A stretch of 57,939 nucleotides of DNA from Amazonocrinis nigriterrae CENA67 (GTDB lineage Bacteria; Cyanobacteriota; Cyanobacteriia; Cyanobacteriales; Nostocaceae): assembly GCF_016056305.1 (NCBI RefSeq), contig NZ_JAECZC010000007.1, positions 67,516 to 125,454 of the forward strand. The letters are read 5' to 3'. The position numbers were made by a program, and so were the translations under genes. Of this stretch, positions 15,012 to 24,638 are shown in pieces. Position 1 is the first letter of the stretch. Every line of letters begins with the position of its first letter. The notes beneath the pieces were generated by a model that made no database searches, was not told where the DNA came from, and saw only the letters and a program-made list of their open reading frames with translations.

Positions 15012-15391
15012 TGATGTTACCCCTTATACCAATTTTAGATTTTAGATTTTAGATTGGAAATCCCAATGGATAGCCAACTTTATAGATTTAAAAGAATACA
15101 AACTATCTCAATTTGGTATTGGATGCCAACTTGAAGTAGATGCATATAAATAAAAGTTTGTACTCAGTTCTTACTGATATAGTTCCCTATTCCTTCTCCT
15201 GCATTTCTCACTAGCAGCAGAAGTAGGAGCAGAGAGGAAAGAACTTGTACAATAACTCTCCTCTGCTCCCCTGCTCCCCTGCACAAGCGTAGGCTTTGAG
15301 AGATGTGGTGAGAAATCCGGGTTCTCTGCTTCCCCATTGCCTAGTCAGGATAAAGTGAAAATACTTAAAAAATAAACTGTGAAAATCAAAA
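15012..15391. other. Intergenic stretch between divergent genes, with short repeats
   Basis: No gene is supported. It contains a tandem TTTTAGA array (15030-15055) within an inverted-repeat-like element opening TATACCAATTTTAGA and closing AATTTGGTATT (about 15026-15120), and GC-rich CTCCCCTGC repeats near 15260-15285. Promoters for both the pentapeptide gene and tyrA must lie here. Confidence 0.45.
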
Positions 15392-16231
15392 ATGAAAATT
15401 GGTATTTTAGGACTGGGATTAATAGGTGGTTCCTTGGGTTATGACTTGCGATCGCAAGGTCATCATGTCTTAGGAGTCAGTCGCCGTCAATCCACCTGTC
15501 AAAAAGCGATCGCCCTAGGCAGTGTTGATGAGGCATCTGTTGACATGAGCCTGTTGGCAACCGCAGATGTTGTATTTATTTGTACACCCATCGGGCTGAT
15601 TGTTCCCCAATTTCAGCAATTGATTTCTCATCTATCTGCCGCTACAATTATTACTGATGTAGCTTCAGTAAAAACACCAATAGTCAAAGCCCTGGCTCCT
15701 CTTTGGCGGAATTTTATTGGTGGTCATCCAATGGCAGGAACAGCAGATAGTGGTATAGAAGCTGCACAACGGGATTTATTTCTGGGTAGACCTTACGTAT
15801 TAACACCAGACACAACAACACCAACGAGTGTAATTTCAGTTGTGGAAGAAATTGTGCGATCGCTTGGGGCTAATATCTACCATTGTCAACCAGAGCAACA
15901 CGACCGCGCTGTTAGTTGGATTTCCCATTTACCAGTGATGGTAAGTGCTGCTTTGATTGCTGCTTGCATGGGTGAAACAGACCCCGACGTTTTACAGTTA
16001 GCCCAAAACCTAGCTAGTTCAGGTTTTCGAGATACCAGTCGCGTAGGTGGTGGAAATCCTGAGTTGGGATTGATGATGGCGCAGTATAATCGCCAAGCAT
16101 TGCTGGGGTCTTTGCAAGAATATCGCCATAACCTCGACGAATTAATTAACTTAATTGAGCAGGAAAATTGGACAGTTTTAGAGGCTAAGTTACAGTCAAC
16201 CCAACAGGCGCGACCTAATTTTGTTGAATAG
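15392..16231 (+). CDS. tyrA: Arogenate/prephenate dehydrogenase (TyrA)
   Basis: 279 residues, the usual cyanobacterial TyrA length. The N-terminal Rossmann motif is GLGLIGGSLG (6-15). It is followed by TADVVFICTPIGLIVPQ, IITDVASVKTPIV, and the substrate-site block GGHPMAGTADSGIEAA, then the helical dimerisation domain with SWISHLPVMVSAALIA. It oxidatively decarboxylates arogenate (the usual cyanobacterial substrate) or prephenate in tyrosine synthesis. No ACT or chorismate mutase domain is fused. Confidence 0.9.
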   Translation: MKIGILGLGLIGGSLGYDLRSQGHHVLGVSRRQSTCQKAIALGSVDEASVDMSLLATADVVFICTPIGLIVPQFQQLISHLSAATIITDVASVKTPIVKALAPLWRNFIGGHPMAGTADSGIEAAQRDLFLGRPYVLTPDTTTPTSVISVVEEIVRSLGANIYHCQPEQHDRAVSWISHLPVMVSAALIAACMGETDPDVLQLAQNLASSGFRDTSRVGGGNPELGLMMAQYNRQALLGSLQEYRHNLDELINLIEQENWTVLEAKLQSTQQARPNFVE

Positions 16232-16501
16232 TCAGAAGGCAGGAATGAAGAATTATTTCTCATTCTCTCATTTCCCTATCCACCATCTCCCTATCCTTTC
16301 AGTAGCGATCGCTTCGGGCTAACCAATGTCTTTCGGCACGCTGCAATCGGAATTCCACAACCTCGGTATACGATACTAATCGCTAGTACAGTAAAGCGAT
16401 CGCTTAGAGTTTGCGAGTTCAGGTACTTCCCAATCAGTAATAATATTGAATATTCTTAGCTAGGTATGACTGAATAGTTACTATAGAATGGAACTTGAGA
16501 A

Positions 16502-17356
16502 ATGAAACTTGGCTCAGTTGAACACAAGGAATTATTCTGCCGCAGCTTTTTAGATACCCACTTAGACTACGAGCCTGAGCATCTGCCTTGGCCTGATTTG
16601 AATGATGCAGATGTTGCTCGTTTGCGAGCAATTCCCTTTTGGGAGAAAGCACTTGGTATTGAACGGGAAGCTGGCGCAATGGTGAGTAGCTATGCAGCCA
16701 CTGTGACAGATCCATTATTGCATGAAGCGATCGCTCTTCAAGGTAGAGAAGAATCGCGCCACGCCCGCCTGCTGAAAACACTCATTGACCGCTATGGCAT
16801 TGAAATACCCCAATGTCCTCCTGTAGTAGTACCAGCAAAAATTGAGCCAGCCTTCACAACCTTTGGTTTTGAAGAGTGCCTAGATTCCTTCTTTGCCTTT
16901 GGGCTGTTTGGCATTGCTCGTGATGCTAAAGTATTCCCAGAAGCACTCTTCACGATTTTTGATCCGATTTTGGACGAAGAAGCACGTCATATTGTCTTTT
17001 TTGTCAACTGGTTTACCTACATGCAAATCAATCGCGGTCAAGGATTTTCACCTCTGCGGTTGGCAAAAACTCTCTGGTACTACGGCAAAGCGCTGAGTAA
17101 TTTAACTGCTGCATTTGTCGATTCTGATCCCAGCGGTACCGGTTTTACCGCTACCGGCGCAAGCACTTTCACCGACAACCTCACATTAGAAAAGTTTCTC
17201 GATGTGTGCATCCAAGAAAATCATCAGCGGATGAGTAAGTATGATTCTCGCTTGCTACAACCGCAATTAATGCCCCGACTTACAAATATTGCTTTGAGTA
17301 CCCTCCAACTCTTACCAAAACGTCAGTCACAATCGGTCGAGAGGGCTACTACATAA
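16502..17356 (+). CDS. Ferritin-like di-iron protein
   Basis: 284 residues, all helical. Paired carboxylate/His motifs typical of ferritin-like four-helix bundles are visible: E at GIEREAGAMV, EESRHARLL, E at GFEECLDSFF, and DEEARHIVFF. The family is mostly uncharacterised; oxygenase, oxidase and iron-handling functions all occur in this fold. It is followed by tandem repeats and the convergent thioesterase gene. Fold assignment is good, function unknown. Confidence 0.7.
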   Translation: MKLGSVEHKELFCRSFLDTHLDYEPEHLPWPDLNDADVARLRAIPFWEKALGIEREAGAMVSSYAATVTDPLLHEAIALQGREESRHARLLKTLIDRYGIEIPQCPPVVVPAKIEPAFTTFGFEECLDSFFAFGLFGIARDAKVFPEALFTIFDPILDEEARHIVFFVNWFTYMQINRGQGFSPLRLAKTLWYYGKALSNLTAAFVDSDPSGTGFTATGASTFTDNLTLEKFLDVCIQENHQRMSKYDSRLLQPQLMPRLTNIALSTLQLLPKRQSQSVERATT

Positions 17357-17468
17357 TTCCTGGCCTATCCATCCCTACCCTCAATACGGTTCGGTTCAAA
17401 AGAGTAAAGTTCACCAACCCTGCACTTTTAGTGCAGGGATTGGAATAACCAATTATTCACGAAAAATC

Positions 17469-17624
17469 TGATACAAATTTTTTCACCCCTGCACCCCTGC
17501 ACCCCTGCTCCCCTGCACTCCTGCACCCCTGCACCCCTGCACCCCTGCTCCCCTGCACCCCTGCTCCCCTGCTCCCTCTGCTCCCCTGCACCTTACTTGT
17601 ATCAAAATTAAAGTGAAACGGTAT
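17469..17624. repeat. Tandem-repeat cassette bounded by TGATACA/TGTATCA
   Basis: A CCCCTGCAC-type tandem array (about 17486-17592) sits between TGATACA (17469-17475) and TGTATCA (17598-17604). The right side continues to the element end TTAAAGTGAAACGGTAT (17608-17624). The same layout recurs at 42052-42155. The element end abuts the stop codon of the thioesterase gene. Confidence 0.65.
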
Positions 17625-18397
17625 TACAGGGCGTGAGATAGCTGAATCTGTTGCAGTTCTTGAGAAAGAGACTCTAGCAGTAGTGAGCGAGCTGACTGCA
17701 CGAAGAAATGATCCCCATCGAACATTTTGATAGAGAAGGTGGCATTTGTCTGTTCCCGCCAACCTTGGAGTTGCTCGAAACTTACCTCTTTATCCTGTAA
17801 GCCACCGAAAACTGTTATGGAACAGTCAAGGCGCGGCTGAGGAGCATAAACGTAAGTTTCAAGGACAGCAAAATCTGCCCGTACAATAGGCATGAGGAGT
17901 TGCATCAGTTCAGAGTTCTCTAACACCTGTGGAGGAGTACCGTTGAGGCGTCGCAGTTCCTCTTTAAAGGCTGGTTCGGGAAGGTTATGAATGGGTGGCT
18001 TGGTAGCAGGGATTTGGGGAGGACGCCGTGCAGATAGGAACAAATGGAGAGGATGGAGATTATATTCTCGGCGGAGTAGATGAGTGAGTTCAAAGCTGAC
18101 AAGCGCACCCATGCTGTGACCGAAAAACACGAATGGTTTGTCTAAGTATGGTAAGAGCATAGGAGCGATCGCTGCAACTAACGCTTCTAAACGAGTCAAA
18201 GCAGGTAAGCGCATCTGCTTTCCTCGTCCCGGTAGTTCAATCGGACAAACTTCTACAGTCGAGGGTAAATTGGCAGACCAAGTACGATAAATTAGAGAGC
18301 TACCTCCAGCGTAGGGTAAGCAAAATAAACGTAGGGAAGCTTCAGGATTTGGTTCAGGGCAAGTTACCCAAGAGTTAAATGATGGTGTAGTTGTCAT
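17624..18397 (-). CDS. Type II (editing) thioesterase, NRPS/PKS associated
   Basis: A 257-residue alpha/beta hydrolase of the GrsT/TEII class. The motifs are FCLPYAGGSSLIYRTW at the start, nucleophile S95 in FFGHSMGALV, D202 in GGLQDKEV, and H230 in FDGDHFFV. Such enzymes clear misprimed acyl groups from carrier proteins of nonribosomal peptide or polyketide synthases. No synthase is in the window, so it acts in trans or is a relic. The stop codon sits exactly at the end of the repeat cassette at 17469-17624. Confidence 0.88.
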   Translation of the reverse strand: MTTTPSFNSWVTCPEPNPEASLRLFCLPYAGGSSLIYRTWSANLPSTVEVCPIELPGRGKQMRLPALTRLEALVAAIAPMLLPYLDKPFVFFGHSMGALVSFELTHLLRREYNLHPLHLFLSARRPPQIPATKPPIHNLPEPAFKEELRRLNGTPPQVLENSELMQLLMPIVRADFAVLETYVYAPQPRLDCSITVFGGLQDKEVSFEQLQGWREQTNATFSIKMFDGDHFFVQSARSLLLESLSQELQQIQLSHAL

Positions 18398-18629
18398 GAG
18401 AAAACTTCGAGTTATTCACACTTGATCATTCGTAATCAAGTTGAACATTACAATAATGTAACATTTTAGAGCAAAGTGCTGAGTGCTGAGGAGCCAGCCG
18501 CTATGACTACAACTATATTTTTGAACGCAACTTAGTATCAGTACAAGATTTGATCTCCCCTGCTCCCCCGCTCCTCTGCTCCCCTGCTCCCCCACTCCCC
18601 ACTCCCTTCTTCCAGCTAGCGAGAGAAAA
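18398..18629. other. Intergenic repeats
   Basis: Between the thioesterase and the giant kinase lie a copy of the GTGCTGAGTGCTGAGGAGCC dispersed repeat (from about 18477) and CTCCCCTGC-type tandem repeats (18554-18606). No gene is supported. Confidence 0.5.
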
Positions 18630-21600
18630 CTATATGGCAATTGGCGTTTTCTGCACTGAGTGCTGCTGATGTTGATGCTGAATAGGAATTTCAATCACAA
18701 ACTCAGTTCCCTCACCAGGCGCTGAAATACACTTGATATTACCACCGTGTTTTTCCACCACAATATGGTAACTAATTGATAAACCAATTCCTGTTCCTTT
18801 ACCTATTGGTTTTGTGGTGAAAAAGGGATTAAATATCTTGCTGCGTACTTCTTCCTTCATCCCAAAACCATTATCAGAAATGGAAATACATACATGGCTG
18901 TTATTTTTCACTTCTGTATAAATGCGAATCTGAGGATTGTTCGTTGTTTTTCTATTAACCACTGACCCCTGTACGGGCGCAAAGCATTGCGCCCCTACTC
19001 TTGACTCTTCAATAGCATCAATACCATTTGCTAACAGATTCATAAACACTTGGTTTAGCTGCCCAATATAACACTCCACTGGCGGCAAATTGCCATATTC
19101 TTTGATAATCTCAATTGCAGGTCTATGAGATTGAGCTTTCAGGCGATGCTGCAAAATCATTAATGTGCTGTCTATGCCATCATGAATGTCTGAAAGTTGC
19201 ATTTCCGTTGCATCTATACGGGAGTAGTTACGCATGGTGCGGACAATTTCGCTGATACGATTTGCTCCTATTTTCATTGATTGCAACATCTTTGGTAAGT
19301 CTTCAATGATAAACTCTAACTCAACAGCATCTATTTCATCTTGAATTATGTCACTAGGATTAGGATACTGCTGTTGGTAAAGGTCGAGTAAATTTAGTAT
19401 GTCTTGGGTATAACTATTAATGTGTTCGATATTACCTTTGATAAAGTTAATGGGATTGTTAACTTCATGAGCGATACCTGCTACCATTTGTCCCAAACTA
19501 CACATTTTCTCGCTATGCACAAGTTGCAATTGCGTATTTTGCAGTTGATGTATAGCAGTTTCTAGTTGAGTTGCCTTTTCTCGTTCCCGTGTTTCTGATA
19601 ATTGCAAATCTTGATTTTTGCTTTCGAGTTGTTGTGAGTAAGCTTGCAAATTTTGATAAAGATTGGCATTTTCGATAGAGATAGCAATTTGGGCACAAAG
19701 TAGGGATAATACTTGCAGGCGATCGCGTGTAAATGCTCCTGCCAATGAGCGATTTTCTAAATAAATAATTCCTGTAAAAGTGCCTTGATAAATTACAGGT
19801 AAGGCTAATAGTGATTTTATTTGGTGTTGGGCAATGTATGGATCGGCTGTGAATAATCCTTCTTGTTGAGCATCTTCTACAACTATCGGGTTTTCAGTGA
19901 TTTGTACATAGTTAATTACAGAAAGCGGCACATCTGTAAACTTAGAAATATTGATAAAAGGTAAGATACTCACATCTTGAGGCTCAACAGTTCCTTGAGC
20001 TACTAAAACTAAAGCGTCCAATTTTTTCAAAAATAGTAGACCTTTCTGTGCCCCAGCATTTTCCATCACAATTAGCATTAATTTTTCAAGTAGTTTGTCA
20101 AAAACAATTTCTTGAGAAATAGCTTGCGATGCTTTCATGACTGTAGATAAATCCAGTACTGCCAAACTTTCGCTTGTAGTCGTTTTGATTGTGCGATGGA
20201 TAGATATTTTGCTGTTTTCTTTATGATTAATATGAGAGATAAACTCAGGATATCTTGCTTCTAAATCTTTTACTTTTGCAATCGCACCCCAGCGGATATA
20301 TCCATAGTAAGACTTGAGCAAGTAAGCTTCACCAATTGTTTCTTTACCGCATGATAAATAAAACTCGGCTGCTAATTCATTCGCTAAAGCTTCTTCTTGA
20401 ATGTAGAGGTTTTGTTTAGCTCCAGCAATGGCGCGATCGTAATATTCCATTGCTCTCAAAGTTTGTCCTAAAACCCGTGCTTTTTCCGCTTCGACTAAAT
20501 CATACTTATGCTGAAAGTTACAGGAAGCATGAGTTGCCCAAACTTTCATGTTTTCTTGATTTTTCAATACTTGATTTAAATATTCTTCTTGCTCACTCTT
20601 GCTCACATTTGGATAATGAGCTAAAAGAGTCAGTGAACAGTAGAAGTTATATACTACACTATATATAATACCTGTAATGTATACTACGTTTTCTGCTGAT
20701 AGCCTGATATTTTCCACAGCCTGAGCAGTATCTTTAAAGATATAACAAAGCATCAACTTGGCAAAATAAAACAGAAACACCAACATGTTATTATTAGTTT
20801 CGCGTAAACTTGCCAGCATTGCTGCTTCATCAAAAACTTCTCCACTTAAAGCACATTTATTTATTGAATGATCAATTAAATTTAAGCATAGCTGTCTAAC
20901 TATTTTAGTACTTCCAATAGCTGTTTGCTGATTCAGCTTTAATAGCAAATCAAAATATTGTAAATGCTTCTTTTCTACAACATTTAATGGTTCACCTATG
21001 AGAAAGATGTAAAAACAGTAGTACATTGTAGCATAGCTAGCATATTCTAAATCTCCCGTTTCCAAACCGCTTTGCTGTGTTTCTATTAAGGGTACTATGC
21101 TTTCTTTTAAATCCCTTTTCCAAGGTCTAATCAAACTATAAACAACATTGTAGATTTTACATTTGAGTTCTTTAGCGTTAAATTGTTCCAATAACTTGAA
21201 GGCTATTTGACCGCATTCATATCCTGTATCCAATCCTTCTAACGACCCGCATGAAATCAAGCCATAAATAACATATGCATAAGCTGCTATTGCTGAATGA
21301 CCATGTTTTATACACAGATTGATCATAGTTAATACAACTGGCAATAGCATTTCTTGTTTTGCCATATAAACAGGGCCCATCAAAGAAACTAGAATTCGCA
21401 TAATTGCTAGTTGCTTGGCATCTGTCATAATGGGAAAACTTTCTAAATCTTCCAATCGAGGTAAGATAGGCAAGGTATTTTGGGTACTGGATATAACAGA
21501 CAAGTCAAGACCTAGCATTTCCAGTGCTTGCACACCTGCATCGAATGCTTCTAACGGTCGGTTCTGAGCCATATAAGATAAAACTTTTAGCTCTAAAACT

Positions 21601-24134
21601 TTAGCTTTGTCAAGAATGCTTTTCGCTTGTTGCAAGACAATATCAGTTAAGATAGCAGACTGCTCAAAATTAGCATTTAAAGATTCGACTTCCACCGCTT
21701 CAATAAACAAAGCAAGTGTTAAGTCATAGTGACTTGACCAGCTATTTTCTGCAAGCAATTCCAAAGCAACATTGATGTATTTGCTAGCAGCTTCATAAGC
21801 TGTAGCTGCTTTGGCTTTTTTAGCCGCCCTCAGATTCAGTTCAGCTAATTCATATTTTTCTGACTGTTCAATAATTAACTCAACACCAACATTTAGCTGA
21901 TTCACAATATCAAAAATATTAGCTTCCCGTTCTGTGAGTGGTGTATTAGCAAGTAGTAGCCGACCAATTTTTAGATGAGTTTCCTTTTTCTGGTCTTCTG
22001 GAATTAGAGAATAAGCTGCTTGCTGTACGCGGTCATGTAAGAATTTATAGGCAACTTTCCCAGCATCCAAGTTAAAAGCTATTGATGATTCTTGCTGAAA
22101 CACCAACGGAATTTTATAAGCATTACTCAGAGGTAAAATCAAACCTGACTGTAATCCTGCCCACAAATCTGCTGCCGTTACCGTCTGCGATTTTTCGCTA
22201 ACAATTGCTAGCACATCTAAACTAAAGCAGTTCCCAATACACGCTGCTAGTTTCAGAATATGCTGTGTTGCTGATGGCAGTTTTTGAATATTGCCAGCCA
22301 CTAATTCCACAACCGTTTTATCTGTAATACCAATTGCTTGAATTTCCGAAATATTCCACTGCCATTGCCCAGTATTGAAATCAAAGTTTAGCAGTTTCTC
22401 TTGGTATAGTGTGGAAAACATTTGCGTTAAAAAGAAGGGGTTGCCAGCAGTTTTATAAAAAAGTAATTCTGCTATTGGCTTAGTTTTTTCAGTTTCACCT
22501 AGAGTATCAGCAACTAATTGGTTAACATCTGATAATTTTAAAGGTTTTAAAATAATACGATTGATAGTCGCTTGCTCTTGTTCAATTTTCTCTAATGTTT
22601 GCATTAAAGGATGGGTAGAACTAACTTCATTATCTCGATAAGTTCCAATCAATAACAAATATTGACTTTCAGAATCGGTAACAAGCAATTGAATTAAATT
22701 GAGAGAAGCTGAATCTGCCCATTGTAAATCATCCAGGAATAAAACTAGAGGGTGTTCCTTTTGAGCAAAGACACGAATAAACTCTTGAAACACCCGATTA
22801 AAACGATTTTGTGATTCTACTGCTCCTAAATTCGGTACTTGTGGCTGTTGACCAATAATTAGATATAGTTCAGGAATAACATCAATGATAATTTGTCCAT
22901 TATTACCAAGGGCATTGAGGATTTTTTCTTTCCAAAGAGTTATAGATGTGGAATTTTCTGTTAAGAGTTGCTGAATTAATTCTTGGAAAGCTTGAATGAA
23001 GGCAAGATAAGGAATATTGCGTTTAAACTGGTCAAATTTACCACTAATAAAATACCCAGATTGGCGAACTATGGGTTTATGAATTTCATGTACTAAAGAA
23101 GATTTACCAGTACCAGAGTAACCAGAAACTAACATCAATTCACTATGTGAAGGAAGTGGTGAAAACTCTTGATCTATTCTCTCTGGACTAACTCGTGTAA
23201 ATGCTGCTAGTAATGTTTCTACTTCTTGTTCTCTACCGTAAAGTTTTTGAGGTATGAGAAGTTGCCCAGATAAATCTTGCCCTCCCACTTGAAAATTAGG
23301 AATTTCGCCTATGGTTTCTAGATGTGTGAGGCAAAATTTTAGGTCATACTTGATTCCAGCCGCGCTTTGATATCTGTCTTCAGCATTTTTTTCCAGTAAT
23401 TTCATGACGATATCAGAGACAGCAACAGGAATTTGTGGATTTAACTGATGAGGCGGTACTGGTTTTTTAGCAATATGGCAATGAACTAACTCCATTGGGT
23501 CGTTGTTTTGATACGGTAATTGACCAGTCAGCATTTCATAAAAAGTGACGCCCAGTGAGTAATAGTCGGTGCGGTAATCAATAGACCGATTCATTCTGCC
23601 AGTTTGCTCTGGAGAGATATAGGCAAGTGTACCTTCGAGTAAGTTGGGATGACTAACTGTTTGATTTTCTTTAGATAACCGAGAAGCAATACTAAAATCG
23701 GTAATTTTTACCTGAAGTGTTTCTGGGTTAATAATAATATTTTCAGGTTTGATATCTTTATGAATAATCTCTTGCTGATGCAGTCGAGCTATAGTTTCAG
23801 TGACTTGCAAGATTATTCGTAAACAATTACCTATCTGAATAGATGTATTTTTTAAAAAGCTTTTTATAGATTGATCACCAAAATATTCTAATATTAAAGC
23901 AAAAGAATTTTTGTAATGCAACAAATCTATTGCTTTCACAACTCCTTCTATATGCAAATTTTTGCTAATCTCGTATTCATGTTTTAAAGTTGTTAATTCT
24001 TCTAATGAAGGATACTCACATTTTAAAGTTTTAATAATGACTGGTTGCTGGTCTAGCTCTCTAATGGCTTGATATAGGGTAGTATTTTCTGATGCGTGTA
24101 TTTTTTGCAAGTTTTTGTAACCTGAGATTTGCAT
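18630..24134 (-). CDS. Giant dual kinase: Ser/Thr kinase-AAA ATPase-GAF-histidine kinase
   Basis: 1834 residues with the cyanobacterial HstK-type architecture. The N-terminal Ser/Thr kinase (about 1-265) has HKDIKPENI, DFSIASR and GTLAYISPEQTGRMNRS. An AAA/STAND-type ATPase follows, with P-loop VSGYSGTGKSS and Walker B LVLFLDDLQWAD, then a long helical-repeat region (about 680-1270), a GAF domain (about 1330-1490), a coiled coil, and HisKA/HATPase with H1556 in GIAHEVNNP, N1703 in LLANGID and GTGIGLSISYH. No receiver is fused. Residues about 1711-1732 in the HATPase come from an inserted repeat. The kinase also lacks an obvious membrane anchor. Ligand unknown. Confidence 0.9.
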   Translation of the reverse strand: MQISGYKNLQKIHASENTTLYQAIRELDQQPVIIKTLKCEYPSLEELTTLKHEYEISKNLHIEGVVKAIDLLHYKNSFALILEYFGDQSIKSFLKNTSIQIGNCLRIILQVTETIARLHQQEIIHKDIKPENIIINPETLQVKITDFSIASRLSKENQTVSHPNLLEGTLAYISPEQTGRMNRSIDYRTDYYSLGVTFYEMLTGQLPYQNNDPMELVHCHIAKKPVPPHQLNPQIPVAVSDIVMKLLEKNAEDRYQSAAGIKYDLKFCLTHLETIGEIPNFQVGGQDLSGQLLIPQKLYGREQEVETLLAAFTRVSPERIDQEFSPLPSHSELMLVSGYSGTGKSSLVHEIHKPIVRQSGYFISGKFDQFKRNIPYLAFIQAFQELIQQLLTENSTSITLWKEKILNALGNNGQIIIDVIPELYLIIGQQPQVPNLGAVESQNRFNRVFQEFIRVFAQKEHPLVLFLDDLQWADSASLNLIQLLVTDSESQYLLLIGTYRDNEVSSTHPLMQTLEKIEQEQATINRIILKPLKLSDVNQLVADTLGETEKTKPIAELLFYKTAGNPFFLTQMFSTLYQEKLLNFDFNTGQWQWNISEIQAIGITDKTVVELVAGNIQKLPSATQHILKLAACIGNCFSLDVLAIVSEKSQTVTAADLWAGLQSGLILPLSNAYKIPLVFQQESSIAFNLDAGKVAYKFLHDRVQQAAYSLIPEDQKKETHLKIGRLLLANTPLTEREANIFDIVNQLNVGVELIIEQSEKYELAELNLRAAKKAKAATAYEAASKYINVALELLAENSWSSHYDLTLALFIEAVEVESLNANFEQSAILTDIVLQQAKSILDKAKVLELKVLSYMAQNRPLEAFDAGVQALEMLGLDLSVISSTQNTLPILPRLEDLESFPIMTDAKQLAIMRILVSLMGPVYMAKQEMLLPVVLTMINLCIKHGHSAIAAYAYVIYGLISCGSLEGLDTGYECGQIAFKLLEQFNAKELKCKIYNVVYSLIRPWKRDLKESIVPLIETQQSGLETGDLEYASYATMYYCFYIFLIGEPLNVVEKKHLQYFDLLLKLNQQTAIGSTKIVRQLCLNLIDHSINKCALSGEVFDEAAMLASLRETNNNMLVFLFYFAKLMLCYIFKDTAQAVENIRLSAENVVYITGIIYSVVYNFYCSLTLLAHYPNVSKSEQEEYLNQVLKNQENMKVWATHASCNFQHKYDLVEAEKARVLGQTLRAMEYYDRAIAGAKQNLYIQEEALANELAAEFYLSCGKETIGEAYLLKSYYGYIRWGAIAKVKDLEARYPEFISHINHKENSKISIHRTIKTTTSESLAVLDLSTVMKASQAISQEIVFDKLLEKLMLIVMENAGAQKGLLFLKKLDALVLVAQGTVEPQDVSILPFINISKFTDVPLSVINYVQITENPIVVEDAQQEGLFTADPYIAQHQIKSLLALPVIYQGTFTGIIYLENRSLAGAFTRDRLQVLSLLCAQIAISIENANLYQNLQAYSQQLESKNQDLQLSETREREKATQLETAIHQLQNTQLQLVHSEKMCSLGQMVAGIAHEVNNPINFIKGNIEHINSYTQDILNLLDLYQQQYPNPSDIIQDEIDAVELEFIIEDLPKMLQSMKIGANRISEIVRTMRNYSRIDATEMQLSDIHDGIDSTLMILQHRLKAQSHRPAIEIIKEYGNLPPVECYIGQLNQVFMNLLANGIDAIEESRVGAQCFAPVQGSVVNRKTTNNPQIRIYTEVKNNSHVCISISDNGFGMKEEVRSKIFNPFFTTKPIGKGTGIGLSISYHIVVEKHGGNIKCISAPGEGTEFVIEIPIQHQHQQHSVQKTPIAI
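18971..18998. repeat. Hairpin repeat inserted in the HATPase coding region
   Basis: GTACGGGCGCAA (18971-18982) and TTGCGCCCCTAC (18987-18998) form 12-bp arms with one mismatch and a 4-nt loop, inside the giant kinase gene. On the coding strand it yields VGAQCFAPVQ. The related kinase at 35449 has no such peptide at this place, so this is an in-frame insertion. Confidence 0.65.
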
Positions 24135-24638
24135 ATAAACATACTCCCTGAGTCACTTTAAACACAGTTCAAAGTTATATAATATGAGCGATATAAGGGT
24201 CTATCTGTGATAGAGATCACAAAGAATATTTTATAAATTAAAAGCAGCACTTAAGTATTTATTCTTAAAACAAAGTGTTAAAAAATATGGATAAAGTATA
24301 AACTATGAGAAGTTAATTCCAATGTGAAAATTATGTTTGCTAATTCATACTCTAATTGACAACAGTTTTCAGGTATTTAGGCCATGACTGAGACGGGGAG
24401 TAGAAAGTTTTGTGGTTAAATTTTTTGAAAAACGCTGTATAATTTCACGTGTTTAATATAGTAATCCTATTTAATTTGTGAAAATTCAAAGTTTCAGAAC
24501 CCTGACTGATCAAAAAAGTTGGGTATCTTGTTTCTCACAAATGAGAATCTAATATGTTTTCCTCTAGCAGCATATGAATTGCTGCTAGAGGAAAATAAGG
24601 GTTTCGCTTATTGTTTACGTAAGTCCTTGTTGACGTTG
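24135..24638. other. 504-bp gap between the two giant kinase genes
   Basis: AT-rich, with no supported gene. It holds the promoter side of the gene ending upstream at 24134 and the 3' side of the poly-HAMP gene. A long hairpin lies at 24557-24595: 16-bp arms beginning TTTTCCTCTAGCAGCA with a 7-nt loop. It probably folds in the poly-HAMP transcript tail but has no free T-run. Confidence 0.5.
24557..24595 (-). terminator. Long perfect hairpin after the poly-HAMP kinase
   Basis: Arms TTTTCCTCTAGCAGCA (24557-24572) and TGCTGCTAGAGGAAAA (24580-24595) are perfectly complementary around TATGAAT. It lies 43 bp beyond the stop. The A/T bases are paired within the stem rather than forming a separate U tract, so terminator function is plausible, not certain. 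Confidence 0.45.

Noticed and set aside
14044-15045. Plus-strand frames opposite the pentapeptide-repeat gene
   Set aside because: Low-complexity antisense of A(D/N)LXX codons.
16434-16781. Minus-strand 115-residue frame
   Set aside because: Antisense to the start of the ferritin-like gene, with no domain or start context.
17457-17762. Minus-strand frame with GAGVQGSRGAGVQG repeats
   Set aside because: Translation of the CCCCTGCAC tandem array running into the thioesterase in another frame.
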